DNA of 7,857 bases, taken from Actinomycetota bacterium (lineage in GTDB: Bacteria; Actinomycetota; Actinomycetes; S36-B12; CAIYMF01). Below are positions 1-7,099 of this stretch, piece by piece (position 1 is the stretch's first letter; each line of letters opens with the position of its first letter). Both the position numbers and the translations under genes were made by a program. The DNA lies in the NCBI GenBank assembly GCA_009699025.1, contig WLOZ01000072.1, positions 1 through 7,857 on the forward strand. The letters are read 5' to 3'. The notes below the pieces were generated by a model. The model was not told the DNA's origin. It saw nothing but the letters and a program-made list of their open reading frames with translations, and made no database searches.

Positions 1-1101
1 TCCACGGTCGCTCCGCAGCACTCGAACAAGGCGCGCGCTGAGGCTGCACAGCGCATCACGTCGCTGGCCCCCGACGGCATGAACAAGGTGTTCTTCACCA
101 ATGGCGGCGCCGATGCGGTCGAGAACGCGATCCGGATGGCGCGCATCCACACCAACCGACACAAGGTGCTGTCGTTCTACCGCTCGTACCACGGCAACAC
201 GGGCTCGGCGATCAACGCCACCGGCGACCCTCGTCGGTGGCCCAATGAGTTCTCGATGGGCCACGTGCACTTCTTCGGCCCCTACGCTTACCGTTCGCCG
301 TTCTGGTCGGACTCGCCCGAGCAGGAGTCCGAGCGCGCGCTGAAGCACCTGTCCGACGTGATCACCTTCGAGGGCCCGCGCACGATCGGTGCCGTGCTGG
401 TTGAGTCGGTCGTGGGCACGGCGGGCGTGCTGGTGCCGCCGCCGGGCTACCTCGAGGGTGTGCGCGCGCTGTGCGACAAGCACGGCATTGCGTTGATTCT
501 CGACGAGGTGATGGCCGGTTTCGGTCGCACCGGCGAATGGTTCGCATTCCAGAACTGGGATGTCGTGCCTGACCTGATCCCGTTCGCGAAGGGCTCGAAC
601 TCGGGCTACATCCCCGTGGGTGGCGTGGTGATCTCCGACGAGATTGCGGCGACGTTCGACGACCGTGTGTTCCCCGGGGGTCTCACCTATAGCGGGCATC
701 CCATCGCGTGCGCCTCCATCGTGGCGTCGATCGACGCGATGCGCGAGGAGGGCATCGTCGAGAACGCCAAGATGATCGGCGAGAAGGTGCTGGGCCCAGG
801 GCTGCGCGAGCTGGCCGAGCGGCACCCGGTGATCGGCGAGGTGCGCGGTCTGGGTGTGTTCTGGGCCCTCGATCTGGTCACCGACCGGGTCACGCGTGAG
901 CCGCTGGCCCCCTATGGCGGAACCTCGGAGGCCATGGTGAAGCTGGGCGCGGCCATGCGCGCGGCCGGCGCGCTGCCTTTCATCAACTTCAACCGGCTGC
1001 ACGTGGTGCCGCCATGCACGATCACCGAAAACGAGGTTGCCGAGGGGCTCGCGATTCTCGAGGAGTCGTTCTCGGCCATCGACTCGTACTACACCGGCTG
1101 A
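1..1101 (+). CDS. Class-III PLP-dependent aminotransferase (5'-truncated by window edge)
   Basis: Probably moves an amino group from an omega-amino compound (beta-alanine, taurine or GABA type) to a keto acid in the cytoplasm. The frame is open from base 1, giving 366 residues; class-III enzymes are usually about 430-460, so roughly 80 N-terminal residues lie outside the window. The ATG at 79 is internal, because family-like sequence continues upstream of it. Numbering from the first codon here, the fold-type I landmarks are in order: FTNGGADAVENAIRMAR near 31-47, a cofactor-stacking SYHGN (Tyr63), LDEV with the Asp168 that contacts the PLP ring nitrogen, the Schiff-base Lys197 in FAKG, and Thr229 in GGLTYSGHP. 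The active site looks intact. By memory it most resembles the actinobacterial group often labelled taurine--2-oxoglutarate or beta-alanine transaminase; the substrate is inference. A small gene follows after 4 nt. Class-III membership is sure, specificity is not. Confidence 0.93.
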   Translation, partial: STVAPQHSNKARAEAAQRITSLAPDGMNKVFFTNGGADAVENAIRMARIHTNRHKVLSFYRSYHGNTGSAINATGDPRRWPNEFSMGHVHFFGPYAYRSPFWSDSPEQESERALKHLSDVITFEGPRTIGAVLVESVVGTAGVLVPPPGYLEGVRALCDKHGIALILDEVMAGFGRTGEWFAFQNWDVVPDLIPFAKGSNSGYIPVGGVVISDEIAATFDDRVFPGGLTYSGHPIACASIVASIDAMREEGIVENAKMIGEKVLGPGLRELAERHPVIGEVRGLGVFWALDLVTDRVTREPLAPYGGTSEAMVKLGAAMRAAGALPFINFNRLHVVPPCTITENEVAEGLAILEESFSAIDSYYTG

Positions 1102-1105
1102 CCCA

Positions 1106-1576
1106 GTGGTCGCGGCCCCTGACTCGCTCGACCCTGTCGAGGAGCGCCGGGTGGCCGTCGACCTCTTCAACCACGTGTGGCGCCTTCTCGAGATCGAGGT
1201 GCGCACGCCGGCTCAGGACGACGACCTCATACATGCGGCTCACGCGAGCCGCTGGCACTGGGGCCGTGTGGGCGGGCCCGAGCAGTGGGCCATCGGCGAG
1301 TGGCAGTGCAGCAGGGTGTACTCGGTGCTGGGTCGGGGTGACCAGGCCCTGCATCACGCACAGCGGTGCCTCGACCTCTGCGATGAGAACGGAGTCGAGT
1401 CATTCGTTCCTGCCTCGGCCCACGAGGCGCTTGCCCGCGCGCACGCGGTGCGAGGCGACCTCGACGCTGCGCTCGTGGAGCGTAACCGTGCCTACGCGTT
1501 GGCGGTCGAGCTCGACGACGACGACGATCGGGCTGTCATCGAGGCCGACCTTGCGACGCTGCCCCTCTCGCAGTGA
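1106..1576 (+). CDS. Small TPR-like protein of unknown function
   Basis: I recognise this only as a conserved actinobacterial hypothetical protein; no function can be assigned. From a GTG at 1106 it has 156 residues, soluble and acidic, with no signal peptide or membrane segment. Residues 64-95 and 102-136 each read as a helix-turn-helix pair with TPR-like spacing (small residue, G, alternating A/L: VYSVLGRGDQALHHA; ALARAHAVRGDLDAA), so it may bind a protein or peptide. A conserved-looking HAAHASRWHWGRVG lies at 43-56, and a run of five aspartates at 137-141 near the C-terminus. The start is uncertain. GTG 1106 sits 4 nt after the aminotransferase stop with no clear ribosome site, whereas GTG 1151 has GAGGAG (1139-1144) at ideal spacing but drops an EERR segment that I recall homologues keeping. 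It may be translationally coupled to the aminotransferase. Confidence 0.8.
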   Translation: MVAAPDSLDPVEERRVAVDLFNHVWRLLEIEVRTPAQDDDLIHAAHASRWHWGRVGGPEQWAIGEWQCSRVYSVLGRGDQALHHAQRCLDLCDENGVESFVPASAHEALARAHAVRGDLDAALVERNRAYALAVELDDDDDRAVIEADLATLPLSQ

Positions 1577-1585
1577 TCTGGCGCG

Positions 1586-1621
1586 GCGAGACGACCGCCC
1601 GGCCTCGATAGGGTCGTGCCA
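1586..1621 (+). promoter_or_regulatory. Probable leaderless promoter of purD
   Basis: The hexamer TAGGGT at 1609-1614, preceded by GA, matches the actinobacterial TANNNT -10 pattern. Six bases separate it from the purD ATG, so transcription would begin at or next to the A at 1621, giving an mRNA with no 5' leader. No Shine-Dalgarno sequence precedes the ATG, which agrees. The -35 region at 17-bp spacing (GCGAGA, 1586-1591) is weak, as is common in these genomes. The start site itself is inferred. Confidence 0.6.
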
Positions 1622-2931
1622 TGTCTGAGGGGCTGAAGGTTCTCGTGGTCGGATCCGGCGCGCGCGAGCATGCCTTAGTGCGGGGCCTGCTGGCCGATCC
1701 CGCGGTCAGCGAGGTGGTCGCGGCGCCCGGAAACGCTGGAATCGCTCTCGACGTTCGTACCACCTCTCTGGTGGTTGCCGACCCCATCGCTGTCGCCGCC
1801 CTCGCGGCTACGGCCTTCGCGGGTTTGCCGGCAGACCTCGTCATCATCGGCCCCGAGATTCCTCTGGTTGAAGGAGTCGCCGATGCCGTTCGTGCGGCGG
1901 GAATCGCGTGCTTTGGCCCGAGCGCTGAAGCGGCCCAGCTCGAGGGCAGCAAGGCATTCGCGAAGGATGTCATGGCCGCTGCGGCCGTTCCCACCGCGAT
2001 GGCCAGCGTATGCGTCACGATCGACCACGTCGCGACGGCACTCGACGAGTTCGGTGCCCCCTACGTGGTCAAGGATGACGGGCTGGCGGCGGGCAAGGGT
2101 GTCATCGTCACCACCGACCGAGATGCTGCGCTCAACCACGCTGCGCAGTGCCTCAGCAAAAGCGGGGGTCAGGTGCTGGTCGAGGAGTACCTCGACGGGC
2201 CCGAGGTGTCGCTCTTTCTGGTCACCGATGGTGTCACGGTGGTTCCGCTGCTGCCCGCGCAAGACTTCAAGAGGGTCGGCGACTCCGACACCGGTCCCAA
2301 CACGGGTGGCATGGGTGCCTACGCGCCGCTGGCATGGATTCCGGCCGGCCTGGTGCAGGACGTCGTCAACCGGGTGGCCATTCCGGTGATCGAGGAGATG
2401 GCCCGGCGCGGAACGCCGTTCACCGGGCTTCTGTACGCCGGACTCGCGCTCACCCAGCGCGGTCTGCGAGTCATCGAGTTCAATGCGCGCTTCGGCGATC
2501 CCGAGACGCAGGTGGTGTTAGCGCTACTCGACTCGGGAGTGGGCGCGCTGCTCAACGCTGCCGCAACCGGACGACTTGCCGAGTTCCCACCGCTGGTGTG
2601 GAAGAGCGCCTCAGCAGTCACCGTCGTGGTGGCCGCAGAAGGCTATCCCGCCGCTCCCCGCTCGGGCGATGTCATTACCGGACTCGACAGGGCCGAGGCG
2701 GTCGAGGGAGTCGCGGTTCTTCATGCCGGCACCACCCACGCGGTCGAGGAGGCCGACGCGATAGTCGCCACTGGCGGCCGGGTTCTCTCGGTCACGGCCG
2801 TGGGGCGCAACCTGGCCGAGGCTCGCACCCGTGCCTATGAGGCGATCGCCTGCATCTCCCTCGACGGCTCGCACCACCGCACCGACATTGCGCTCGCGGC
2901 GGCCGAAGGCCGAGTTGTCGTTCCCGCCTGA
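1621..2931 (+). CDS. purD: Phosphoribosylamine--glycine ligase (GAR synthetase)
   Basis: Catalyses step 2 of de novo purine synthesis in the cytoplasm: 5-phosphoribosylamine + glycine + ATP give glycinamide ribonucleotide. At 436 residues it is full length for bacterial PurD. The N-domain opens with VLVVGSGAREHAL (7-19), then the GNAG turn (37-40) and IGPEIPLVEG (76-85). The ATP-grasp region has YVVKDDGLAAGKGV (148-161), the hinge VLVEEYLDGPEVS (185-197), and the acidic metal/nucleotide segment IEFNARFGDPETQ (285-297), which covers the PurD signature. The C-terminal lobe ends with a histidine/arginine segment, GSHHRTDIA (416-424). All expected parts are present and no frame disruption is seen. 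The ATG at 1621 fits the family N-terminus and lies directly downstream of a -10 box. purB follows after 23 nt, and purD heads the purD-purB-purC-galE unit. Confidence 0.97.
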   Translation: MSEGLKVLVVGSGAREHALVRGLLADPAVSEVVAAPGNAGIALDVRTTSLVVADPIAVAALAATAFAGLPADLVIIGPEIPLVEGVADAVRAAGIACFGPSAEAAQLEGSKAFAKDVMAAAAVPTAMASVCVTIDHVATALDEFGAPYVVKDDGLAAGKGVIVTTDRDAALNHAAQCLSKSGGQVLVEEYLDGPEVSLFLVTDGVTVVPLLPAQDFKRVGDSDTGPNTGGMGAYAPLAWIPAGLVQDVVNRVAIPVIEEMARRGTPFTGLLYAGLALTQRGLRVIEFNARFGDPETQVVLALLDSGVGALLNAAATGRLAEFPPLVWKSASAVTVVVAAEGYPAAPRSGDVITGLDRAEAVEGVAVLHAGTTHAVEEADAIVATGGRVLSVTAVGRNLAEARTRAYEAIACISLDGSHHRTDIALAAAEGRVVVPA

Positions 2932-2954
2932 CCTGTCAATGAAAGGATAAAGGC

Positions 2955-4388
2955 GTGAGCCTTTCCGAGTCGATGCCGAACGTTCTTGCCGGCCGCTATG
3001 CCTCGCCGGCGATGGTGTCGATCTGGTCGCCCACGGCCAAGGTGGTGGCCGAGCGGAGGCTCTGGCTGGCGGTGCTAACGGCGCAGTCCGATCTCGGGGT
3101 GGCCGTTCCCGATGGCGCCCTCGCCGACTACGAGCGCGTCATCGACCAGGTCGACCTTGAGTCCATCGCGGCGCGCGAGCGCGTTACCAAGCACGACGTG
3201 AAGGCGCGCATTGAGGAGTTCAACGCTCTGGCGGGGCATGAGCAGGTGCACAAGGGCCTCACCAGCCGCGACCTCACCGAGAATGTCGAGCAGATGCAGA
3301 TCCGCACGTCATTGCTGCTCGTGCGTTCCAAGGCTGTCGCGGCCCTCGCCCGGCTCGCGTCGCTGGCGGCGCAGCACGCCGAGCAGCCCCTCACCGGCCG
3401 CTCGCACAACGTGGCCGCACAAACCACGACGCTCGGAAAGCGCTTCGCCACCGCTGCCGATGAGATGCTCATCGCCTTCGACCGCGTCGAGAACCTCATC
3501 GCGCGCTACCCGCTGCGCGGCATCAAGGGCCCGGTCGGAACCTCGCAGGACATGCTCGACCTCCTCGGCGGCGACGAGGCCGCGCTCGGGCAGCTCGAGG
3601 GGCGCGTCGCCGATCATCTCGGCTTCACGGCGACGCTCACCAGCGTCGGCCAGGTGTACCCCCGCTCCCTTGACTTCGACGTAGTGTCTGCCCTCGTTCA
3701 GCTCGCTGCCGCACCCAGCAGCCTCGCCACCACGATTCGGCTGATGGCCGGGCTTGAGCTCGTCACCGAGGGCTTCAAAGCTGGCCAGGTGGGCTCCAGC
3801 GCGATGCCGCACAAGATGAACACCCGGTCGTGCGAGCGCATCAACGGCTTTTCCATCATTCTGCGCGGGCACCTGTCGATGGTGGGTGAGCTCGCCGGCG
3901 ACCAGTGGAACGAGGGCGACGTCAGCTGCTCGGTGGTGCGTCGCGTCGCCCTTCCCGATGCCTTCTTTGCCGTCGACGGACAGCTCGAGACGTTCCTCAC
4001 CGTGCTCGGCGACTTCGGCGCCTTCCCCGAGGTCATCGCCCGCGAGCTCGATCGGTATCTGCCCTTCCTGGCTACCACCAAGGTCATGATGGCTGCGGTC
4101 AAGGCAGGCATTGGCCGCGAGACCGCCCACGAGGTGATCAAGGAGCACGCGGTTGCGGTCGCGGTGGCAATGCGCGAGCAGCGCGGCGCCGAGAACGACC
4201 TTCTCGAGCGGCTTGCCGACGACGAGCGGCTTGGGCTGACGCGCGATGACCTCGGGGCGCTGGTGTCCGAGCCCATGGATTTCACCGGTGCCGCGCGGTC
4301 GCAGGTGGCCCGGGTGGTGGCCGCCGTCGAGGAGGTGGCTGTTCGCTACCCCGAGGGGGCCTCGTACTGGCCCGGAGACATTCTGTGA
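2955..4388 (+). CDS. purB: Adenylosuccinate lyase
   Basis: Removes fumarate at two points of purine synthesis: SAICAR to AICAR, and adenylosuccinate to AMP. It is a homotetramer in the cytoplasm. The 477 residues carry the fumarase/aspartase-superfamily blocks in order: [15 protein letters not shown] (99-113), the region-2 [17 protein letters not shown] (148-164) with His151 in the conserved histidine position, [13 protein letters not shown] (188-200), and the signature loop [17 protein letters not shown] (280-296) with its serine pair and lysine. The start is a GTG; GAAAGG at 2941-2946 gives a ribosome site 8 nt away, and a second possible start is the ATG at 2973, since [10 protein letters not shown] just after it is where homologues become alignable. 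The stop overlaps the purC start in a GTGA tetranucleotide, which implies translational coupling. No broken or missing motif is seen. Confidence 0.97.
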   Translation: MSLSESMPNVLAGRYASPAMVSIWSPTAKVVAERRLWLAVLTAQSDLGVAVPDGALADYERVIDQVDLESIAARERVTKHDVKARIEEFNALAGHEQVHKGLTSRDLTENVEQMQIRTSLLLVRSKAVAALARLASLAAQHAEQPLTGRSHNVAAQTTTLGKRFATAADEMLIAFDRVENLIARYPLRGIKGPVGTSQDMLDLLGGDEAALGQLEGRVADHLGFTATLTSVGQVYPRSLDFDVVSALVQLAAAPSSLATTIRLMAGLELVTEGFKAGQVGSSAMPHKMNTRSCERINGFSIILRGHLSMVGELAGDQWNEGDVSCSVVRRVALPDAFFAVDGQLETFLTVLGDFGAFPEVIARELDRYLPFLATTKVMMAAVKAGIGRETAHEVIKEHAVAVAVAMREQRGAENDLLERLADDERLGLTRDDLGALVSEPMDFTGAARSQVARVVAAVEEVAVRYPEGASYWPGDIL

Positions 4389-5290
4389 CCGGCACCCCTG
4401 AGGCCACTGACTTCGGGCTGCCCCTCGAGTACGCCCACCTCTATTCGGGCAAGGTGCGCGACCTCTACTCCACGCCCAACGGTCAACTCCTGTTCGTGGC
4501 CAGCGATCGCATCTCGGCGTTCGACTGGGTGCTACCTTCAACCATTCCTGACAAGGGCCGCATTCTCACCGCGATGTCGCAGTGGTGGTTCGAGCGCCTG
4601 GTCGACCTCGTGCCCCACCACGTGGTGTCGTACGACGTGCCTCCCAGCGTGGCCGGCCGGGCCATGGTGTGCGAGCGGCTCGACATGGTTCCTGTCGAGT
4701 GCGTGGGGCGGGGCTACCTCACCGGGTCGGGGCTCGCCGACTACGCCGCCACGGGTGCGGTGTGCGGAGTGGCCCTGCCTGCTGGTCTCGTCGACGGAAG
4801 CAGGCTGCCCGAGCCGATCTTCACCCCGGCCACCAAGGCCGACCTCGGCGAGCACGACGAGAACGTCGACTTCGCGCACGTCGTGCGCACGGTGGGCGAG
4901 CAGACGGCCAACGAGTTGCGTGACCTGACCCTGGCGGCCTACGCGCGGGCCGATGCGATCGCGCGCGAGCGCGGGCTGATCGTGGCCGACACCAAGTTCG
5001 AGTTCGGTCGAGGGCCGGTCGGGTCGGCACTCGAGGGCCAGCTCGTGCTGGCCGATGAGGTGCTCACCCCCGACTCCTCGCGCTACTGGCCCGCCGAAAC
5101 CTACGCGCCTGGTGGCGCCCAGCCATCGTTCGACAAGCAGTTCGTGCGCGACTGGCTGACTTCGCCTGAATCGGGGTGGAACCGCCACGGAAGCGAGCCG
5201 CCGCCGCCGCTGCCCGACGACGTGATCGAGCGCACCCGAGCCAAGTACGTTGAGGCGTACGAGCGGCTGACCGGACTTCAGTTCCGATGA
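4385..5290 (+). CDS. purC: SAICAR synthetase (phosphoribosylaminoimidazole-succinocarboxamide synthase)
   Basis: Joins aspartate to CAIR using ATP to form SAICAR, the substrate that the upstream gene product PurB then cleaves. Its 301 residues match the actinobacterial single-domain form (about 300). Visible family blocks are [10 protein letters not shown] (19-28), the nucleotide-binding segment [21 protein letters not shown] (38-58), [13 protein letters not shown] (104-116), [16 protein letters not shown] (146-161), [11 protein letters not shown] (198-208) and [12 protein letters not shown] (224-235), the last two being the usual C-lobe signatures. The GTG start at 4385 shares four bases with the purB stop and is preceded by GGAGA at 4374-4378 at a 6-nt spacing, so start and coupling support each other. 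The 3' end overlaps galE by ATGA. Nothing is missing. It is not fused to another purine domain. Confidence 0.97.
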   Translation: MTGTPEATDFGLPLEYAHLYSGKVRDLYSTPNGQLLFVASDRISAFDWVLPSTIPDKGRILTAMSQWWFERLVDLVPHHVVSYDVPPSVAGRAMVCERLDMVPVECVGRGYLTGSGLADYAATGAVCGVALPAGLVDGSRLPEPIFTPATKADLGEHDENVDFAHVVRTVGEQTANELRDLTLAAYARADAIARERGLIVADTKFEFGRGPVGSALEGQLVLADEVLTPDSSRYWPAETYAPGGAQPSFDKQFVRDWLTSPESGWNRHGSEPPPPLPDDVIERTRAKYVEAYERLTGLQFR

Positions 5291-6243
5291 CGCTGCTGGT
5301 CACCGGGGGAGCGGGCTACATCGGGGCGCACGTGGTGCGCGCGCTGCTCGCCGACGGCCACGACGTGGTGGTGCTCGACGACCTGTCGACCGGTCGTGAG
5401 TCCGTGGTGCCTGCCGGTGTGACGTTGGTGCGCGCCGATGTCAGCGACCGCGAAGCTGTCGAAGGCGCCCTGCGAGCCCATGCGATCGATGGCGTGGTTC
5501 ACCTCGCTGCCAAGAAGGCGGTCGGCGAGTCGGTCGAGCGGCCGCTGCACTACTACCGCCAGAACGTCGATGGCCTGCTCGCCCTGCTCGAGGCGATGGA
5601 TGCCTGCGACGTGCGCCAACTGGTGTACTCGTCGTCGGCCTCCGTCTATGGCACCCCACTTGAGAACCCTGTCGATGAGGCAGCCGCCCTGCGCCCTGAA
5701 TCGCCCTACGGCCAGACCAAGGTCATCGGCGAGTGGCTGATGGCCGATGCGGCCGTCGCCCACGGTCTCTCGTTCACCTCCTTGCGCTACTTCAACGTGG
5801 TGGGTGCCGGGTCGGTAGACATCGGCGACTTCGGCGCGTTCAACCTGGTGCCGCTGGCTCTGCGTGCCATCACGTCGGGGCAGGCCCCGCGCATCTTCGG
5901 CGACGACTACCCCACTCCCGACGGCACCTGCATCCGCGATTACGTTCACGTGGTCGATCTCGCTGAGGCGCACGCGGTAGCGGTCGCTCACTGCGCGGGC
6001 ACGCAGGCGGCCTCCGTGTTCAACGTCGGGCGCGGCGTGGGCTCGTCGGTGCGCGAGGTGCTGTCTGTCGTGGCGGAGGTCACCGGATCGGCCGTCGAGC
6101 CGGTGGTGGTCGCCCGCCGAAAGGGTGATCCTGCGGAGGTCGTGGCCCGGGTCGATCACATCGAGAACGTGCTCGGCTTTACCGCCGGCCGCGACCTGGT
6201 CGAGATGGTCGAGTCGGCGTGGGCAGCCTGGCCTGAGCGCTGA
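5287..6243 (+). CDS. galE: UDP-glucose 4-epimerase (GalE-type extended SDR)
   Basis: An NAD-dependent epimerase predicted to interconvert UDP-glucose and UDP-galactose, or a close sugar-nucleotide pair, feeding polysaccharide or cell-surface synthesis. The 318 residues open with the Rossmann motif [13 protein letters not shown] (5-17), followed by DDLSTG (31-36) and [13 protein letters not shown] (70-82). The catalytic set is complete: Ser117 in YSSSASVYG and Tyr141/Lys145 in [15 protein letters not shown] (166-174), the [23 protein letters not shown] block (204-226) and FNVGRG (245-250) are GalE hallmarks. Substrate range beyond UDP-Glc/Gal cannot be judged. It begins in a 4-nt ATGA overlap with purC, with only a weak GGA (5273-5275) as ribosome site, so it is probably made from the purine transcript; that is unusual company for a sugar-nucleotide enzyme. 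A truncated minus-strand gene converges on its 3' end with a 9-nt gap. Confidence 0.94.
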   Translation: MTLLVTGGAGYIGAHVVRALLADGHDVVVLDDLSTGRESVVPAGVTLVRADVSDREAVEGALRAHAIDGVVHLAAKKAVGESVERPLHYYRQNVDGLLALLEAMDACDVRQLVYSSSASVYGTPLENPVDEAAALRPESPYGQTKVIGEWLMADAAVAHGLSFTSLRYFNVVGAGSVDIGDFGAFNLVPLALRAITSGQAPRIFGDDYPTPDGTCIRDYVHVVDLAEAHAVAVAHCAGTQAASVFNVGRGVGSSVREVLSVVAEVTGSAVEPVVVARRKGDPAEVVARVDHIENVLGFTAGRDLVEMVESAWAAWPER

Positions 6244-6252
6244 GGCAGTCGG

Positions 6253-6579
6253 CTAGCCCATCGACGGCAGGGCTGAAGCCAGCACCGCCTCGGCAACAAT
6301 CGCCCTGAATACGGGGATGTAGCGCTCGGCGTTCTGCTCGTACAGGGCGTAGGCCTTCCAGATGCTGACGAGACGGGCGTACAACTCGTCGCGGTCGCCG
6401 TCGGTTGCCTTGACGAACTGTGCCCGAAAGTGCTGGCCGTCGACCTCGACGAATCCCTCGGGGTTGGCGCGCGCATTGAACACCCAGCCCGACACCTTGG
6501 CCTGGCCCGCGTTCGAGCCGATGAACACCCACGACGAGCTCGCGCGGAGCCGGGTTCTCGCGGGCGCGGACGTTGGCAT
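6253..6579 (-). pseudogene. N-terminally truncated DUF385/deazaflavin-dependent nitroreductase-like gene
   Basis: The 108-residue reading frame matches only the C-terminal part of the F420-dependent (DUF385, Ddn-like) nitroreductase family. After a low-complexity start it has SWVFIGSNAGQAKVSGWVFN (15-34), which corresponds to the family's SNGG...P.W..N segment, then ANPEGFVEVDG, an acidic helix (DGDRDELYARLVSIW) and a C-terminal IPVFRAIV strand. The family's usual first 50 or so residues, with the TGRxSGxxR...PL motif that helps hold the cofactor, are not encoded in any of the three minus-strand frames upstream. A TAG lies in frame at 6583-6585, only 3 nt before the ATG, and no ribosome site is visible. 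I therefore read it as a decaying remnant; a short functional protein is less likely. It faces galE tail to tail. The family assignment is from pattern memory and is moderate. Confidence 0.55.
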
Positions 6580-6589
6580 CGTCTAGGGG

Positions 6590-6611
6590 GGATCGCAGGC
6601 ACCCGCGATCC
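6590..6611. repeat. Short perfect inverted repeat
   Basis: GGATCGC (6590-6596) and GCGATCC (6605-6611) form a perfect 7-bp stem with an 8-nt loop, just upstream of the truncated minus-strand gene. There is no T-run on either strand, so it is not a standard terminator. It could be an operator half-site pair or a chance palindrome. Confidence 0.35.
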
Positions 6612-6768
6612 ACGCCGACGCGCCCTTCATCGGGTGGAAGGCGTCTGGGCACGGCATCGCCTGAGCACGGGGTGTGGGATCTGGAGTTCATGACGCGCGC
6701 ACAGGCTGTCTACGAGGTCTGACTAGCGCTGGGTGCGGTTTGCGCGATAGGTGCGTGCTTGGGTGCCC

Positions 6769-6804
6769 CCGACGCAATGCGGGGAGGCGGATAGACTGCT
6801 GTCA
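6769..6804 (+). promoter_or_regulatory. Probable promoter of purSQL
   Basis: TAGACT at 6792-6797 is a good actinobacterial TANNNT -10 box. At 17-bp spacing the -35 position (6769-6774) reads CCGACG, keeping the GAC core of TTGACA. Transcription would begin near 6803-6804 and leave a leader of about 44 nt before purS. No riboswitch-like structure fits in that leader. The call is by pattern only. Confidence 0.55.
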
Positions 6805-6837
6805 CCCAGCCAAGTCCGCTCTTCCCCGTTGACCCAT

Positions 6838-6847
6838 CGGAGTGCCC
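6838..6847 (+). promoter_or_regulatory. Ribosome binding site that decides the purS start
   Basis: CGGAG (6838-6842) lies 5 nt before the GTG at 6848, while the in-frame GTG at 6842 would overlap this site. Together with the family N-terminus MARVVVDV this favours 6848. Confidence 0.6.
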
Positions 6848-7099
6848 GTGGCCCGCGTCGTCGTCGACGTCACCCTCAAGCCCGAGATTCTCGACCCCCA
6901 GGGGCAGGCCGTTCAAGGCGCCCTGGGCCGACTCGGGCTCGCTGGGGTGACATCGGTGCGCCAGGGCAAGCAGTTCGTGATCGATCTCGACGGGGCGCTC
7001 GACGACACCCGAAGGGCCCAACTCGAGGAACTTGCGGCCACGCTGCTGAGCAACCCGGTCATCGAGGACTACTCGCTCAGCGTCGAGGACGCTGGCTGA
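6848..7099 (+). CDS. purS: Phosphoribosylformylglycinamidine synthase subunit PurS
   Basis: Small non-catalytic subunit that, as a dimer, bridges PurQ and PurL in the three-part FGAM synthetase (step 4 of purine synthesis) and helps pass ammonia between them. The 83 residues are standard for PurS. The first strand [19 protein letters not shown] (4-22), the middle [16 protein letters not shown] (34-49) and the final [12 protein letters not shown] (67-78) are the family's recognisable parts. GTG 6848 is preferred over GTG 6842 because a ribosome site ends at 6842 and homologues begin MARVVV. The stop shares one base with the purQ start (TGATG), so the two are very likely co-translated. The presence of purS means the cell uses the small PurL with separate PurQ, not the large fused enzyme of enteric bacteria. 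Confidence 0.96.
   Translation: MARVVVDVTLKPEILDPQGQAVQGALGRLGLAGVTSVRQGKQFVIDLDGALDDTRRAQLEELAATLLSNPVIEDYSLSVEDAG

Larger units (their letters stand above)
6580..6847. other. Interval with no convincing gene between the remnant and purS
   Basis: About 270 nt with no frame that looks like a complete protein. It holds a 7-bp inverted repeat (6590-6611), a 24-codon minus-strand open stretch from ATG 6655-6657 to TAG 6583-6585 in the same frame as the remnant, and a short plus-strand open stretch ending at 6720 that encodes HGVWDLEFMTRAQAVYEV (6667-6720). The purS promoter lies at the right-hand end. A second weak -10-like TAGGTG is at 6748-6753. No T-tract terminator is seen. It reads like an eroded gene plus the purS upstream region. 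Confidence 0.5.

Noticed and set aside
1037..1105. Earlier ATG (1037) for the TPR-like gene
   Set aside because: The added 23 residues lie inside the aminotransferase gene and are R/S/T-rich out-of-frame sequence; homologue-like sequence begins after 1106.
1514..1529. Tandem GAC run
   Set aside because: It is an in-frame aspartate run in the TPR-like protein and too short to suggest a phase-variable repeat.
1014..1628. 204-codon plus-strand frame overlapping the end of the aminotransferase, the TPR-like gene and the purD start
   Set aside because: Composition dominated by R, S and T, which marks an out-of-frame reading; it overlaps three better-supported frames.
3309..4541. 410-codon minus-strand open frame across purB and the start of purC
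   Set aside because: Antisense shadow of a high-GC gene: the sense frame has complete adenylosuccinate lyase motifs, while the antisense product shows no domain and is rich in R, G, H and E as expected of such shadows.
5278..6159. 293-codon minus-strand open frame opposite galE
   Set aside because: Same cause. The plus strand encodes an intact GalE with its catalytic Ser, Tyr and Lys; the antisense product has no recognisable pattern.
6225..6300. Terminator for galE
   Set aside because: Only weak pairings are present (a self-complementary GGCTAGCC at 6251-6258; GAGGC/GCCTC with a 40-nt loop) and no T-tract follows on either strand.
6179..6691. 170-codon minus-strand frame covering the remnant and the end of galE
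   Set aside because: Shadow of the 6253-6579 frame and of galE; it shows no protein family pattern and does not supply the remnant's missing N-terminus.
6751..7098. Long 5' extension of the purQ reading frame
   Set aside because: The extension runs out of frame through purS and encodes R/P-rich sequence; PurQ proper begins [10 protein letters not shown] at 7099 with a ribosome site.
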